Assembly (NCBI RefSeq): GCF_018614075.1
Contig: NZ_JAGGOZ010000074.1
Coordinates: 30,420-94,419, forward strand
Reading direction: 5' to 3'
DNA from: Streptomyces sp. ISL-94
GTDB taxonomy: Bacteria > Actinomycetota > Actinomycetes > Streptomycetales > Streptomycetaceae
Length of the DNA stretch: 64,000 nt
Shown here: piece by piece, positions 23,323-31,987 of the stretch
Layout: each line of letters opens with the position of its first letter
Numbering within the stretch: position 1 is the stretch's first letter
Position numbers and translations under genes: made by a program
The notes under the pieces: model-generated
Seen by the model: only the letters and a program-made list of their open reading frames with translations
What the model was told of the DNA's origin: nothing
Database searches by the model: none

Positions 23323-24693
23323 TTACACCGAGGTGAGCTGCGGCTTCGCGGCCGCCCCGGGCTCCGTGACGATCATCACGGCCGGTCGGCGAAGGTATAC
23401 CGCCCACGTCACGCCGCAGGCCGCCGCGTAGAAGCCGAGGAAGGTCACGAAGGCGGCCGTCCCCGACCCGGAGCTCAGGAAGGCCTCGCGGAAGACGAGG
23501 TTGATGCCGAGCCCGCCGAGCGCGCCCACCGCGCCGATCAGGCCCATGGCGGCCCCGGACAGCCGCCGCCCGTAGGCGGCCGCGTCCTCGCCGCTCATGC
23601 CGCGGGCCAGCGCCTTCGCCTGGAAGATGCCGGGGATCATCTTGTACGTCGAGCCGTTGCCGAGCCCGCTCAGGACGAACAGCGACACGAACCCGACGAG
23701 GAACACCGGCAGCGACTCCCGGACCGAGGCGAAGACGACGACCCCGGTCGCCGCGGCCATCGCCACGAAGGTGGCGAGGGTGATCCGCGCCCCGCCGAAC
23801 CGGTCCGCCAGCGCCCCGCCCAGCGGCCTGATCAGCGAGCCGAGCAGCGGCCCGATGAAGGTCAGCGAGGCCGCCTGGAGCGGGGTGCGGCCGAACTGCG
23901 TCTGGAGCACCAGCCCGAAGGCGAAGCTGTAGCCGATGAACGACCCGAAGGTGCCGATGTAGAGGAAGGCCATGATCCAGGTGTGCGGCTCGCGGACCGC
24001 CTCGCGCACCGCGCCGGTGTCGTTGCGCACGGGCGCCAGGTTGTCCATCCGCAGGGCGGCCAGGGTCGCGGCGGCCACGATCAGCGGGATGTACGCGCCG
24101 AGCAGCAGCCGCGGGTGTCCGGCTCCGGCGGTGCCGATGACCAGCAGCGCGGCGAGCTGCACCACCGGCACCCCGATGTTGCCGCCGCCCGCGTTCAGCC
24201 CGAGCGCCCAGCCCTTCTTGCGGAGCGGGAAGAAGGCGTTGATGTTCGTCATCGACGAGGCGAAGTTCCCGCCGCCGACACCGGTCAGGGCGGCCACGGC
24301 CAGGAAGGTGCCGTACGAGGTCCCGGGCTCCATGACCACCAGCGCGGCGCTGGTGGGGGCGAGCAGCAGCAGGGCGCTGACGACGGTCCAGTTCCGGCCG
24401 CCGAAGCGGGCGACGGCGAAGGTGTACGGCACCCGCACCACGGCACCGACCAGCGTGGCGGTCGCGATGAGGGAGAACTTCCCGGCCGGGTCGATCCCGT
24501 ACTGCGGGCCCATGAAGAGGACCATCACGGACCACATCGACCAGATGGAGAACCCGATGTGCTCGGAGAACACGGAGTAGAGGAGGTTGCGGCGGGCGGT
24601 CCGCTCCCCCGTCTCCTTCCAGAACGTCTCGTCCTCGGGATCCCACCGCTCGATCCAGCGGCCCCCCTTGCGCGGTGCGGTCGTACCGGTCAT
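23323..24693 (-). CDS. narK: NarK-family nitrate/nitrite transporter (MFS)
   Basis: A 456-residue major facilitator protein with about 12 membrane segments. It has the nitrate signature-type Gly-rich stretches LTGVGGGNFASSM (helix 5) and LNAGGGNIGVPVVQ (helix 5/6 region) and VFVLSGLGNGSTYKM (helix 11), typical of NarK nitrate/nitrite porters. The conserved Arg in helices 2 and 8 (VRVPYTFAVARFGGRN; RPLGGALADRFGG) fits anion binding. Start ATG 24693 gives the usual cytosolic N-terminus. It exports nitrite or imports nitrate for assimilation and is placed under nitrogen control by the GlnR-like array 64 bp upstream. Confidence 0.93.
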   Translation of the reverse strand: MTGTTAPRKGGRWIERWDPEDETFWKETGERTARRNLLYSVFSEHIGFSIWSMWSVMVLFMGPQYGIDPAGKFSLIATATLVGAVVRVPYTFAVARFGGRNWTVVSALLLLAPTSAALVVMEPGTSYGTFLAVAALTGVGGGNFASSMTNINAFFPLRKKGWALGLNAGGGNIGVPVVQLAALLVIGTAGAGHPRLLLGAYIPLIVAAATLAALRMDNLAPVRNDTGAVREAVREPHTWIMAFLYIGTFGSFIGYSFAFGLVLQTQFGRTPLQAASLTFIGPLLGSLIRPLGGALADRFGGARITLATFVAMAAATGVVVFASVRESLPVFLVGFVSLFVLSGLGNGSTYKMIPGIFQAKALARGMSGEDAAAYGRRLSGAAMGLIGAVGALGGLGINLVFREAFLSSGSGTAAFVTFLGFYAAACGVTWAVYLRRPAVMIVTEPGAAAKPQLTSV

Positions 24694-24756
24694 CGCTCGC
24701 CTCCACAGCTGTCGCGTCCGTGGTGACGACGGTAGGAACAGCGCGTTTCGGCCTCG

Positions 24757-24794
24757 GTCACCGCCCGATGACCGCCGGGAAACCTTGGTCTCAC
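24757..24794. promoter_or_regulatory. GlnR-box-like array upstream of narK
   Basis: Four 5-mers follow each other at exact 11-bp spacing: GTCAC (24757), ATGAC (24768), GAAAC (24779) and CTCAC (24790). This matches the GlnR consensus gTnAC-n6-GaAAC and its doubled form, and lies 64-101 bp before the narK start. The last unit overlaps the stop region of the LysR gene. Confidence 0.65.
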
Positions 24795-25756
24795 CCGCCG
24801 CCGGGACCGCGTGTGAGCGCGGCGGGGCGCCAGCTTCCCGGGGGCACGTCCAGCCAGCCGCACTCAGCCGTGAGCCCGGCGGCGGCCTCGTGCAGCGCAT
24901 CCAGCCCCGGGTGGCCGAAGCCCTTGCGCCACACCATCGACAGCGGGGACAGCGGCACGGGGTCGGTCAGCGGCCGCTTCACGCACCCGGGCATGTCGAG
25001 GAAGTCGACGGTGACCAGCACCGGATTGCGGGTCTTGGCCATCACCCGGCGGAACTCCTCCTTGCCGACCGCCACCGGCGCGGGCGGCGCGAGCGCGATC
25101 CCCCGCCCGGCGAACAGCTCGCGCGCCAGCCCGGTCCACTCCAGGGTCCGCGGATTCCCGGCACCGCCGTACACGGTCTCCCCGGCGAGCGCGTCCAGCG
25201 GTACGGCCTCCAGCGCGCTCAGCGCATGCCCCTCGGGCAGCAGCACGGCCAGCGGCTCGTACCGTACGGGCCGGTGCGCGAGCTTGGCCCGCAGCGCCGG
25301 GTCGAGCCCCTGGGCGTACCCGAAGGACACGTCCAGGCGTCCGGCGGCGATCTCGGCGGCGGCGTGGGTGAGCCCGCTCTCGAAGCGGGCCATCAGCTCC
25401 TGGCCGGGGGCGAGTTCTCGGGCCCGCTCCAGCACCCGGCGCCCGGTGCTCGGGCCGTCGGTGTTCAGGTCGACGAGCAGCGCCCGGGGGGCGGTGAAGG
25501 CGGTGGCCATCTCCTCGTGCGCGGCCAGCACCCGGCGGGCGAGCGGCAGCAGCCGCTCCCCGTCGGCGGTGAGCTCGACGGCGCGGGTGGTCCGTACGAA
25601 CAGCGCGGCTCCCAGGGCCTGTTCGAGGCGGCGGATGTCGCGGCTCAGCGCCTGCTGGGCGAGGAAGAGGCGGGCGGCGGCGCGGGTGAAGTGCAGTTCC
25701 TCGGCGGCGGCGACGAATCCGCGCAGCAGCCGGGGTTCCACGTCACGGGATATCAC
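24791..25756 (-). CDS. LysR-family transcriptional regulator
   Basis: A 321-residue LysR regulator. The N-terminal winged helix-turn-helix spans about residues 8-67 (LRGFVAAAEELHFTRAAARL, ALSRDIRRLEQALGAALFVR) and is followed by a linker helix and the periplasmic-binding-protein-like effector domain. GTG start. It is divergent from the MFS gene with an 84-bp shared promoter region, the classic LysR arrangement, so it probably controls that exporter and itself. The effector is unknown. Its 3' end overlaps the narK regulatory array. Confidence 0.92.
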   Translation of the reverse strand: MISRDVEPRLLRGFVAAAEELHFTRAAARLFLAQQALSRDIRRLEQALGAALFVRTTRAVELTADGERLLPLARRVLAAHEEMATAFTAPRALLVDLNTDGPSTGRRVLERARELAPGQELMARFESGLTHAAAEIAAGRLDVSFGYAQGLDPALRAKLAHRPVRYEPLAVLLPEGHALSALEAVPLDALAGETVYGGAGNPRTLEWTGLARELFAGRGIALAPPAPVAVGKEEFRRVMAKTRNPVLVTVDFLDMPGCVKRPLTDPVPLSPLSMVWRKGFGHPGLDALHEAAAGLTAECGWLDVPPGSWRPAALTRGPGGG

Positions 25757-25840
25757 CCCGGGAGACTAACAACCAAAAGGCGTGAATGGGCCCCGAACAG
25801 GTGTTGGACGGTGGCGGCGGCCGGGCCGGAGGCTTGCCCC

Positions 25841-27139
25841 ATGCCCTCCACCGCCACGACCGCCGCCACGACCGCCGCCCGGCCGCCCCGCATGACCGTC
25901 ACCGGCAGCACCCTCGTCATCACCGCCCCGCCCGCCCCGGCCCGTACCGCCCGCCGGGCGGCGCGCCGCGCCCCCGGGCCGTACCGCCGCCTGTTCGCCC
26001 TGCCCGGCACCCGCGCCTTCACTGCCGGGAACCTGCTCGCCCGGCTCCCCATGGGCATGTTCGCGGTCAGCGCCGTCATGATGATCGCCGGGCAGCGCGG
26101 CTCGTACGCCCTCGCCGGCGCGGTCACGGCGACCGGCATGGCCGCCACCGCGCTGGTCGCACCGTGGACCGCCCGGCTGGTCGACCGCCACGGCCAGGCC
26201 CGGGTCGCCGTCCCGGCCACCCTGGTCGCGGTCCTCGGCTCCCTCTCCCTGATCGTGTGCGTCCGTACGCAGGCCCCCGCGTGGACCCTCTTCGCCTCAT
26301 ACGCCGCGACCGCCACCACCCCCAACATCGGCGGCATGTCCCGCGCCCGCTGGACCCACCTGCTGCGCGGCGCACCGGCCGACCACCACACGGCGATGTC
26401 CTTCGAGCAGGCCGCCGACGAACTGTGCTACATGTTCGGCCCGGTCCTGGCCGCCTTCCTGTGCACCGCCGTCTTCCCCGAGGCCGGCACCCTCGCGGGG
26501 GCGGCCCTGTTCCTGACCGGCATGCTGGTCTTCACCGCCCAGCGCGCCACCGAGCCGCCCGTGACCCGGGCCGCGGCGGCCCGCCTCGGCTCGCCCGTAC
26601 GCGCCCTGGGACCGCTGCTCGCCCTGTTCCTCACCCTGGGCCTGGTGTTCGGCTCGATGGAGGTCGCCTCGATCGCCTACCTCGGCGCCCACGGCCTGGG
26701 CGCCGCCTCCGGCCTGGTCCTCGCCCTCCAGGCGGCGGGCTCCTGCGCCGCCGGCCTGCTCTACGGCACCTTGCGGCCCCGCTCGCTGCGGGCCTGCGTG
26801 TGCGCCCTGGCCGCCCTCATGACCCTGCCCTGGGCCGCTGCGGCCACCGGCTCCGTGCCCGCCCTCGCCGCCACCCTGCTGCTGGCCGGCATGGCCACGG
26901 CGCCGACGATGGTCACCGCGATGTCCCGAGTCCACGCCCGCACCCCCGAGGGCCGCCTCAACGAGGGCATGACCCTCGCGGTCACCGCCATCCTGGCGGG
27001 CATCGCGGCCGGCTCGGCCGCGGCAGGCCTGGCGGTCGACCACCTCGGCCCCGCAACGGCCTACCTGCTCCCCGCAGCGGCCGCCCTGCTCGCCCTCACG
27101 ACCGCCGCGACCGGACGGATTCACCCGGCGGCCGAGTGA
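25841..27139 (+). CDS. MFS transporter (probable exporter)
   Basis: A 432-residue major facilitator protein with about 12 predicted helices (for example GMFAVSAVMMIAG, LLALFLTLGLVFG, AATLLLAGMATAP) after a 50-residue Pro/Ala/Arg-rich cytosolic tail. The helix 2-3 loop TARLVDRHGQARV matches the MFS D-R-x-G pattern. It resembles the sugar or drug efflux group but the substrate is unknown. ATG 25841 is selected because upstream in-frame sequence belongs to the opposite-strand LysR gene. Regulation by the divergent LysR protein is inferred from layout. Confidence 0.88.
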   Translation: MPSTATTAATTAARPPRMTVTGSTLVITAPPAPARTARRAARRAPGPYRRLFALPGTRAFTAGNLLARLPMGMFAVSAVMMIAGQRGSYALAGAVTATGMAATALVAPWTARLVDRHGQARVAVPATLVAVLGSLSLIVCVRTQAPAWTLFASYAATATTPNIGGMSRARWTHLLRGAPADHHTAMSFEQAADELCYMFGPVLAAFLCTAVFPEAGTLAGAALFLTGMLVFTAQRATEPPVTRAAAARLGSPVRALGPLLALFLTLGLVFGSMEVASIAYLGAHGLGAASGLVLALQAAGSCAAGLLYGTLRPRSLRACVCALAALMTLPWAAAATGSVPALAATLLLAGMATAPTMVTAMSRVHARTPEGRLNEGMTLAVTAILAGIAAGSAAAGLAVDHLGPATAYLLPAAAALLALTTAATGRIHPAAE

Positions 27140-27155
27140 TGACCCACCCGATCCG

Positions 27156-27200
27156 GTACCAGGATCTGGTACGTACCCAGTACCATAAAGTCGTACCAGC
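27156..27200. promoter_or_regulatory. Operator cluster of yefM-yoeB
   Basis: GTACCAG-GAT-CTGGTAC (27156-27172) is a perfect inverted repeat, followed by further GTACC/GTACCA copies at about 27174, 27181 and 27195. Repeated GTAC half-sites just before the antitoxin start fit the autoregulatory operator of YefM-YoeB systems (TGTAC cores). Confidence 0.65.
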
Positions 27201-27217
27201 ATGAACGGAGACGGCAC

Positions 27218-27490
27218 ATGCCCATAAGCGCCAGCGAAGCACGCAAGACCCTCTTCCCGCTCATCGAGCGGGTCAACGACGACCACGTTCCTGTGCGCAT
27301 CAGCTCCAAGAACGGGGACGCGGTCCTCATGTCGGCCGCCGACTACGACTCCTGGCAGGAGACCGTCTACCTCCTGCGCTCCCCCGCGAACGCCCGCAGG
27401 CTCATGGAAGCCGTCGCCCGGGACAGGGAAGGCGCCGCAAGCGTCGCCAAGACCATGGAGGAGCTGCAAGCCCTGGCCGGTGACGAGTGA
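27218..27490 (+). CDS. yefM: YefM/Phd-family antitoxin
   Basis: A 90-residue antitoxin. The N-terminal Phd/YefM fold is evident (MPISASEARKTLFPLIERV, then PVRISSKNGDAVLMSAADY), binding the upstream operator as a dimer, and the acidic/helical C-terminus (from about residue 55) would wrap and neutralise YoeB. GGAG precedes the ATG. Its stop overlaps the toxin start (GTGA), giving coupled translation, as is normal for this pair. The homologous S. lividans/S. coelicolor system is known to work. Confidence 0.95.
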   Translation: MPISASEARKTLFPLIERVNDDHVPVRISSKNGDAVLMSAADYDSWQETVYLLRSPANARRLMEAVARDREGAASVAKTMEELQALAGDE

Positions 27491-27750
27491 GGAGCGTCCA
27501 CTTCGACCCGGACGCCTGGGAAGACTTCCTGTTCTGGCTGGCGGCAGACCGGAAGATGGCCAAGCGGATCACCCGCCTGATCGGCGAGATCCAGCGGTCT
27601 CCGTTCACGGGTATCGGCAAGCCCGAACCGCTCAAGGGCGATCTGACCGGCTACTGGTCCCGCCGGATCGACGACGAGCACCGGCTCGTCTACCGGGCCG
27701 ACGACAAGGAAGTGAAGATCCTCAAGGCCCGGTACCACTACTCGGACTGA
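27487..27750 (+). CDS. yoeB: YoeB-family mRNA interferase toxin
   Basis: An 87-residue Txe/YoeB toxin that cleaves mRNA in the ribosomal A site. Residues equivalent to the E. coli catalytic set are present: Glu47 (KPEPLKG), Arg66 (DDEHRLVY), His84 and Tyr85 (the C-terminal YHYSD). Length matches the family exactly. The GTG start overlaps the antitoxin stop. It ends 95 bp before the 3' end of the convergent tmRNA gene, whose product rescues ribosomes stalled on mRNAs cut by such toxins. Confidence 0.95.
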   Translation: MRSVHFDPDAWEDFLFWLAADRKMAKRITRLIGEIQRSPFTGIGKPEPLKGDLTGYWSRRIDDEHRLVYRADDKEVKILKARYHYSD

Positions 27751-27787
27751 CCTGTCGGCCCCTCAGCCCGAGCGGCGCGGAAAAGCA

Positions 27788-27829
27788 CAAGGCCCCCGCC
27801 CGCGACGTGCGTCGCGACCAGGGGCCTTG
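27788..27829 (-). terminator. Terminator of ssrA
   Basis: CAAGGCCCC (27788-27796) pairs with GGGGCCTTG (27821-27829), with an inner CGCGAC/GTCGCG stem. On the minus strand it is followed by TGCTTTT. It serves tmRNA and may also stop the convergent yoeB transcript. Confidence 0.85.
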
Positions 27830-27844
27830 CCCACATGGGATGAG

Positions 27845-28230
27845 TGGAGATGGCGGGAATCGAACCCGCGTCCAACGGTGCAGAAGCAGGGCTTCTCCGA
27901 GCGCAGTCCGCTGCGCTTTTCTCAGCCCCGGAGATCACACGGACAAGTCTCCGACGGGCTCAGTCACTGTTTGGTTTCCCTCCAGCCCCCGTGACCGGGG
28001 CTAGAGGTTTAGATCCCTAGTTGACGCCAGGATCCGGACCGGGACCACTTCCGGGCTGACGCTCCTCACAGAGGCTTCAGCTCACTGTTATTAGGCAGCG
28101 AGGGTGAAGCGGGAGTTATCGCTCTTGGAGTTGGCGATTATTGTTTGCGACATGTGGTTAGCGAGATCATTGCCGCTTCCTCGGCTCGCTTCCCCTGCAT
28201 CGACATCCGCTGTCGAAACCGATCATCCCC
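27845..28230 (-). ncRNA. ssrA: Transfer-messenger RNA (tmRNA)
   Basis: Both tRNA-like ends are present: the 5' end GGGGATGATCGG (28230 downward) and the 3' end GGTTCGATTCCCGCC followed by CATCTCCA at 27845. GGGGATG pairs with CATCTCC to make the acceptor stem, and CCA is not encoded. The tag frame resumes at GCC and reads ANSKSDNSRFTLAA before TAA-TAA, ending in the LAA degradation signal. The size (about 386 nt) fits Streptomyces. It tags proteins on stalled ribosomes together with SmpB, encoded just upstream on the same strand. The 5' end is probably made by RNase P. Confidence 0.97.
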
Positions 28231-28330
28231 ATGTTTCACGCTGTTCAGTTAGATACCGCACAATGTGCTCCACCCCGGGGGGCGGTGCTGACGCCATGGT
28301 ACGCGAAGTGGACCACCACGTGCCAGGTGA

Positions 28331-28816
28331 TTAAACCGTGCCGCGCTGCTTGCGACGGATGGCCGAGATCGCCCGGTTCGTCTCGCGGGTGTCCTGCTTC
28401 TCGCGGAGCGTCTGCCGCTTGTCGTACTCCTTCTTGCCCTTCGCCAGCGCGATCTCCACCTTCGCCCGGCCGTCCTTGAAGTACAGGGACAGCGGCACGA
28501 TCGTGTGACCCGACTCGTCCGCCTTGCGCTCCAGCTTGTCGATCTCCTCCCGGTGCATGAGGAGCTTGCGCTTGCGGCGGGCGCTGTGGTTGGTCCAGGT
28601 GCCCTGGCTGTACTCCGGCACGTGCACGTTGTAGAGCCACGCCTCGCGGCCCTCCACCGACACGAAGCCGTCCACCAGCGAGGCCCGGCCCTGGCGCATG
28701 GACTTGACCTCGGTACCCGTGAGCACGAGACCGCACTCGTAGGTGTCGATGATCGTGTAGTCGTGCCGCGCCTTCTTGTTCTGGGCGATCAGCTTGCGCC
28801 CTTTTTCCTTAGCCAT
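28331..28816 (-). CDS. smpB: SsrA-binding protein SmpB
   Basis: A 161-residue OB-fold protein that carries tmRNA to stalled ribosomes. Landmarks are KLIAQNKKARHDYTI near the N-terminus, GLVLTGTEVKSMRQGRASLVD, and the basic C-terminal tail (ETNRAISAIRRKQRG) that mimics the codon-anticodon contact. The ATG is 18 bp downstream of the S41 protease stop, and ssrA begins 100 bp after its own stop, so ftsE-ftsX-protease-smpB-ssrA form a conserved same-strand block. Confidence 0.97.
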   Translation of the reverse strand: MAKEKGRKLIAQNKKARHDYTIIDTYECGLVLTGTEVKSMRQGRASLVDGFVSVEGREAWLYNVHVPEYSQGTWTNHSARRKRKLLMHREEIDKLERKADESGHTIVPLSLYFKDGRAKVEIALAKGKKEYDKRQTLREKQDTRETNRAISAIRRKQRGTV

Positions 28817-28834
28817 AGTGCGGTCATTTTCGCA

Positions 28835-30019
28835 CTAAGGACCCACCCCGAGGCCACCCAATACCTGCGCGGCCCGCTCCTCGGCGCCCTCGCCCGCCGC
28901 CAGGTCGGGTGTGATGCCGCTGCCGTCGAGGCTGCGGCCGCCCGGGGTGCGGTAGGTGCCGACCGTCAGCTCGGCCACCGAGCCGTCCGGGAGCTCGGTC
29001 GGCATCTGCACCGAGCCCTTGCCGAAGGTCCGGCTGCCGACCGCCACCGCCCGGCCGCGGTCCTGGAGGGCGCCCGTGACCAGCTCGGCGGCGCTCATCG
29101 TGCCGGCGTCGACCAGGGCCACCAGCGGGCGGCCCGTGTCCCCGCCCGGAGCGGCGTAGAGGGCGCGCTGGTCCCCCCGTACGTCGTAGGTGGCCACGAG
29201 CCCGCCGTCGAGGAAGGCGGAGGCGGCGGTGACCGCCTCGGTGACCAGCCCGCCCGGGTTGCCGCGCAGGTCGAGCATGACCCCGGCGCCGGGCGGGGCC
29301 TCCCGGACGGCTGCGCGGACCCGCTCCCCCGAGCCGCGGGTGAAGGAGGCGACCTTGATGACGGTGATGCCGCCGGGGAGCTGCCGTACGGTCACCGGCT
29401 CGGTGCGCAGCTCCTCGCGGCGCAGGGTCTCGGTGAGGTCGGCGCCGCCGCGGGTCAGGTTCAGCACGACGGGCGTGCCGGCCTCGCCGCGCAGCAGGGA
29501 GATGACGTCGGTGACGGCCAGGCCGGTGACGGCGTGCCCGTCGACGCTCAGCAGCCGATCCCCGGCGCGCAGGCCGGCCCGGGCGGCGGGGCTGCCGGGC
29601 TGGACCTTGTCGACCGTGATCCGGCCGTCGCCGCCGCGTAAGGCCCAGAGGCCGACGCCGGTCCAGCGGCCGTCGAGGCCCTCGGCGAAGGCGGCGTACT
29701 CGCCCCGGTCGTAGACGGTGCCCCAGCGGTCGCCGCTGCGGCTGACCACCTCCTGGGCGGCCTTCTTGCCCGACTTCCCGTCGGCGACGGCCTCGGCGGC
29801 GGCGCGGGCCACGGCCTCCCGGTCGGCCGTACCGGCCGCGCGGGGCGCTTCGGGCGCCGCGGCCCCCGTACGGGCGGAGAGCGCGGCGGCCGCGGCGTCC
29901 TCGCGGTCCCAGCAGCCCATGGTCCCGGCGGTGCCCACGGCAGCGAGGAAGGCCAACGTCAAAGCGGCCCCGCGACGCAGGTCGCGGGGCCGGTGGCAGA
30001 AGGCGGGCAGACCCGGCAT
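28835..30019 (-). CDS. S41 carboxy-terminal processing protease, membrane-bound or secreted
   Basis: A 394-residue C-terminal processing peptidase. After a signal/anchor helix (LTLAFLAAVGTAGTMGCW, about residues 20-38) it has a PDZ domain (DKVQPGSPAARAGLRAGD, about 155-225) and the S41 catalytic core with the Ser-Lys dyad in GTMSAAELV and TFGKGSVQ. The Cys after GTMG in the signal region resembles a lipobox (T-M-G-C), so lipoprotein anchoring is possible. It acts outside the membrane, cleaving exported proteins. The gene lies between ftsX and smpB, 67 bp after ftsX, and is likely in the same transcript. Confidence 0.92.
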   Translation of the reverse strand: MPGLPAFCHRPRDLRRGAALTLAFLAAVGTAGTMGCWDREDAAAAALSARTGAAAPEAPRAAGTADREAVARAAAEAVADGKSGKKAAQEVVSRSGDRWGTVYDRGEYAAFAEGLDGRWTGVGLWALRGGDGRITVDKVQPGSPAARAGLRAGDRLLSVDGHAVTGLAVTDVISLLRGEAGTPVVLNLTRGGADLTETLRREELRTEPVTVRQLPGGITVIKVASFTRGSGERVRAAVREAPPGAGVMLDLRGNPGGLVTEAVTAASAFLDGGLVATYDVRGDQRALYAAPGGDTGRPLVALVDAGTMSAAELVTGALQDRGRAVAVGSRTFGKGSVQMPTELPDGSVAELTVGTYRTPGGRSLDGSGITPDLAAGEGAEERAAQVLGGLGVGP

Positions 30020-30086
30020 GGCGCCGAGTCTAGGACAAGCCCCGCGCCGGTACGGAGGGTTGACCGGACCGCTCGCGGGGCGCTTG

Positions 30087-31055
30087 TCACACCTTCAGGT
30101 ACTTGCGCAGGGCGAGGAAGGCCGCCATGGAGGGCATCAGCAGGCCGATGAAGAGGACGTACGGGAGCTTGGCGAGGACCGATCCCCAGCCCATGAAGTC
30201 GATGAGCTGGATCTTGTCCCGCAGCTCGAAGCCGTGGTCGATCACGAAGTACTGGCCGGAGACGAGCATGGTGCACGCGAGGGCCGCGCCGATGAGGCCG
30301 GCGACGGCCGCCTCCATGATGAAGGGGACCTGGATGTAGAAGCTGGAGGCACCCACCAGCCGCATGATCCCCGTTTCCCGCCTCCGGCTGAAGGCGGAGA
30401 CGCGCACGGTGTTGACGATCAGCAGCAGCGCCACGATCAGCATGATCAGCATGATGCCGAGGGCCGCGATGTTGACGTAGTTGAGGATCCCGAAGAGGGC
30501 GTCGATGGCCTGGCGCTGGTCGTCGACGGTGTGGATGCCGTCCCGGCCGGCGAAGGCGGAGGTGACGACCTTGTACTTCTCCGGGTCCTTGAGTTTGACG
30601 CGGAAGGACTCCTGCATCTGGTCCGGGGTGATGGAGGAGGCCAGCGCCGTGTGCCCGTACTGCTCCTGGTAGTGCTTGTAGGCCTCGTCCGCCGACTCGT
30701 AGGCGACGGACTTCACCAGGGACATCTGCTTGAGCTCGGCCTCGATCTGCTTCTTCTGCTCGTCGGTCACCGCGCCCTTGCGGCAGGTGGCGACGCCCAG
30801 GTCGCCGCCCGCGGACCCGGCCGCCTTGTTGGCGGCCTCGCCGGCCTGCTCGGCGTCCTGCTTGTTGCAGAGGTAGATCGAGACGTTGGCCTTGTCGTAC
30901 CAGTAGCCCTTCATCCGGCTCACCTGCTCGCGCATGAGCAGGGAGCCGCCGAACAGGGCCAGCGACAGGGCCACGGAGATGATGACCGCGAAGGTCATGG
31001 TGAGATTGCGGCGGAGACCGACGCCGATCTCCGACATGACGAACTGGGCGCGCAT
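30087..31055 (-). CDS. ftsX: Cell division permease-like protein FtsX
   Basis: A 322-residue FtsX with the expected layout: an N-terminal cytosolic stretch, TM1 (FAVIISVALSLALFGGSLL), a large extracellular domain (about residues 45-210) with paired Cys (YLCNKQ and VATCRKG) as in actinobacterial FtsX, then three TMs ending in AAFLALRKYLKV. With FtsE it transmits ATP hydrolysis to an extracellular peptidoglycan hydrolase activator. It starts 17 bp after the ftsE stop. Confidence 0.96.
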   Translation of the reverse strand: MRAQFVMSEIGVGLRRNLTMTFAVIISVALSLALFGGSLLMREQVSRMKGYWYDKANVSIYLCNKQDAEQAGEAANKAAGSAGGDLGVATCRKGAVTDEQKKQIEAELKQMSLVKSVAYESADEAYKHYQEQYGHTALASSITPDQMQESFRVKLKDPEKYKVVTSAFAGRDGIHTVDDQRQAIDALFGILNYVNIAALGIMLIMLIVALLLIVNTVRVSAFSRRRETGIMRLVGASSFYIQVPFIMEAAVAGLIGAALACTMLVSGQYFVIDHGFELRDKIQLIDFMGWGSVLAKLPYVLFIGLLMPSMAAFLALRKYLKV

Positions 31056-31072
31056 TGCGTCTCAGGGACCTT

Positions 31073-31762
31073 TCAGTGCTGGTAGCCGTAGACGCCGCGC
31101 GACTGGTCGCGCACGAGACGGCCCTGTTCGAGTTCGATGACGCGCTTGCGCATCTGGTCCACGATCTGCTGGTCGTGCGTCGCCATGATGACGGTGGTGC
31201 CGGTCCGGTTGATCCGGTCCAGCAGCTTCATGATGCCGACGGAGGTCTGCGGATCGAGGTTGCCGGTGGGCTCGTCCGCGATCAGCAGGGCGGGGCGGTT
31301 GACGAAGGCGCGGGCGATGGCCACGCGCTGCTGCTCACCGCCGGAGAGCTCGCCGGGCATCCGGTCCTCCTTCCCGCCGAGGCCGACCAGTTCGAGGACC
31401 TGCGGGACGGCCTTGCGGATTTCGCCGCGCGGCTTTCCGATGACCTCCTGCGCGAAGGCGACGTTTTCGGCCACCGTCTTGTTGGGCAGGAGGCGGAAGT
31501 CCTGGAACACGGTCCCCAGCTGGCGCCGCATCTGCGGGACCTTCCAGTTGGAGAGCTTGGCGAGGTCCTTGCCCAGGACGTGCACCTGGCCGTGGCTCGC
31601 CCGCTCCTCGCGCAGGATGAGCCGCAGGAAAGTGGACTTGCCGGAGCCGGAGGAGCCGACCAGGAAGACGAACTCGCCCTTCGCGATGTCGAGGGAGACA
31701 TCTCTGAGTGCGGGGCGGTTCTGCTTCGGGTAGGACTTGGAGACGCTGTCGAATCGGATCAC
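31073..31762 (-). CDS. ftsE: Cell division ATP-binding protein FtsE
   Basis: A 229-residue ABC ATPase of the FtsE type. It has Walker A VGSSGSGKSTFLRL, Q-loop VFQDFRLLPNKTV, ABC signature LSGGEQQRVAIARAF, Walker B LLIADEPTGNLDP and the H-loop IMATHDQQIV. The GTG start at 31762 gives the exact family length; the frame is open for 24 codons further upstream but without conserved sequence. It partners FtsX, encoded immediately downstream. Confidence 0.97.
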   Translation of the reverse strand: MIRFDSVSKSYPKQNRPALRDVSLDIAKGEFVFLVGSSGSGKSTFLRLILREERASHGQVHVLGKDLAKLSNWKVPQMRRQLGTVFQDFRLLPNKTVAENVAFAQEVIGKPRGEIRKAVPQVLELVGLGGKEDRMPGELSGGEQQRVAIARAFVNRPALLIADEPTGNLDPQTSVGIMKLLDRINRTGTTVIMATHDQQIVDQMRKRVIELEQGRLVRDQSRGVYGYQH

Positions 31763-31987
31763 GGGTGCACCACGGTCGCCGGGAGTAGGTGTGCGTGACC
31801 ATACGCGAACGGGCGCGGGGTGTGGACCCGGCATCCGGACTTGCCCTATTTATCCCCTGGTCCCGGGCGGTCCGGGGTGTGATTGACGGGACGGACCGCG
31901 CCGAACGCCGGTGAAGCTGGCACAGTGGTAGGGGGAACGGTCTCGTTCCCCGCTGCGTTGTAGAGATGGGGACGAGAGGAGGAGCGC

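Noticed and set aside
27845..27880. A separate tRNA gene at the tmRNA 3' end
   Set aside because: The T-arm and acceptor arm belong to the tmRNA; no anticodon arm is present.
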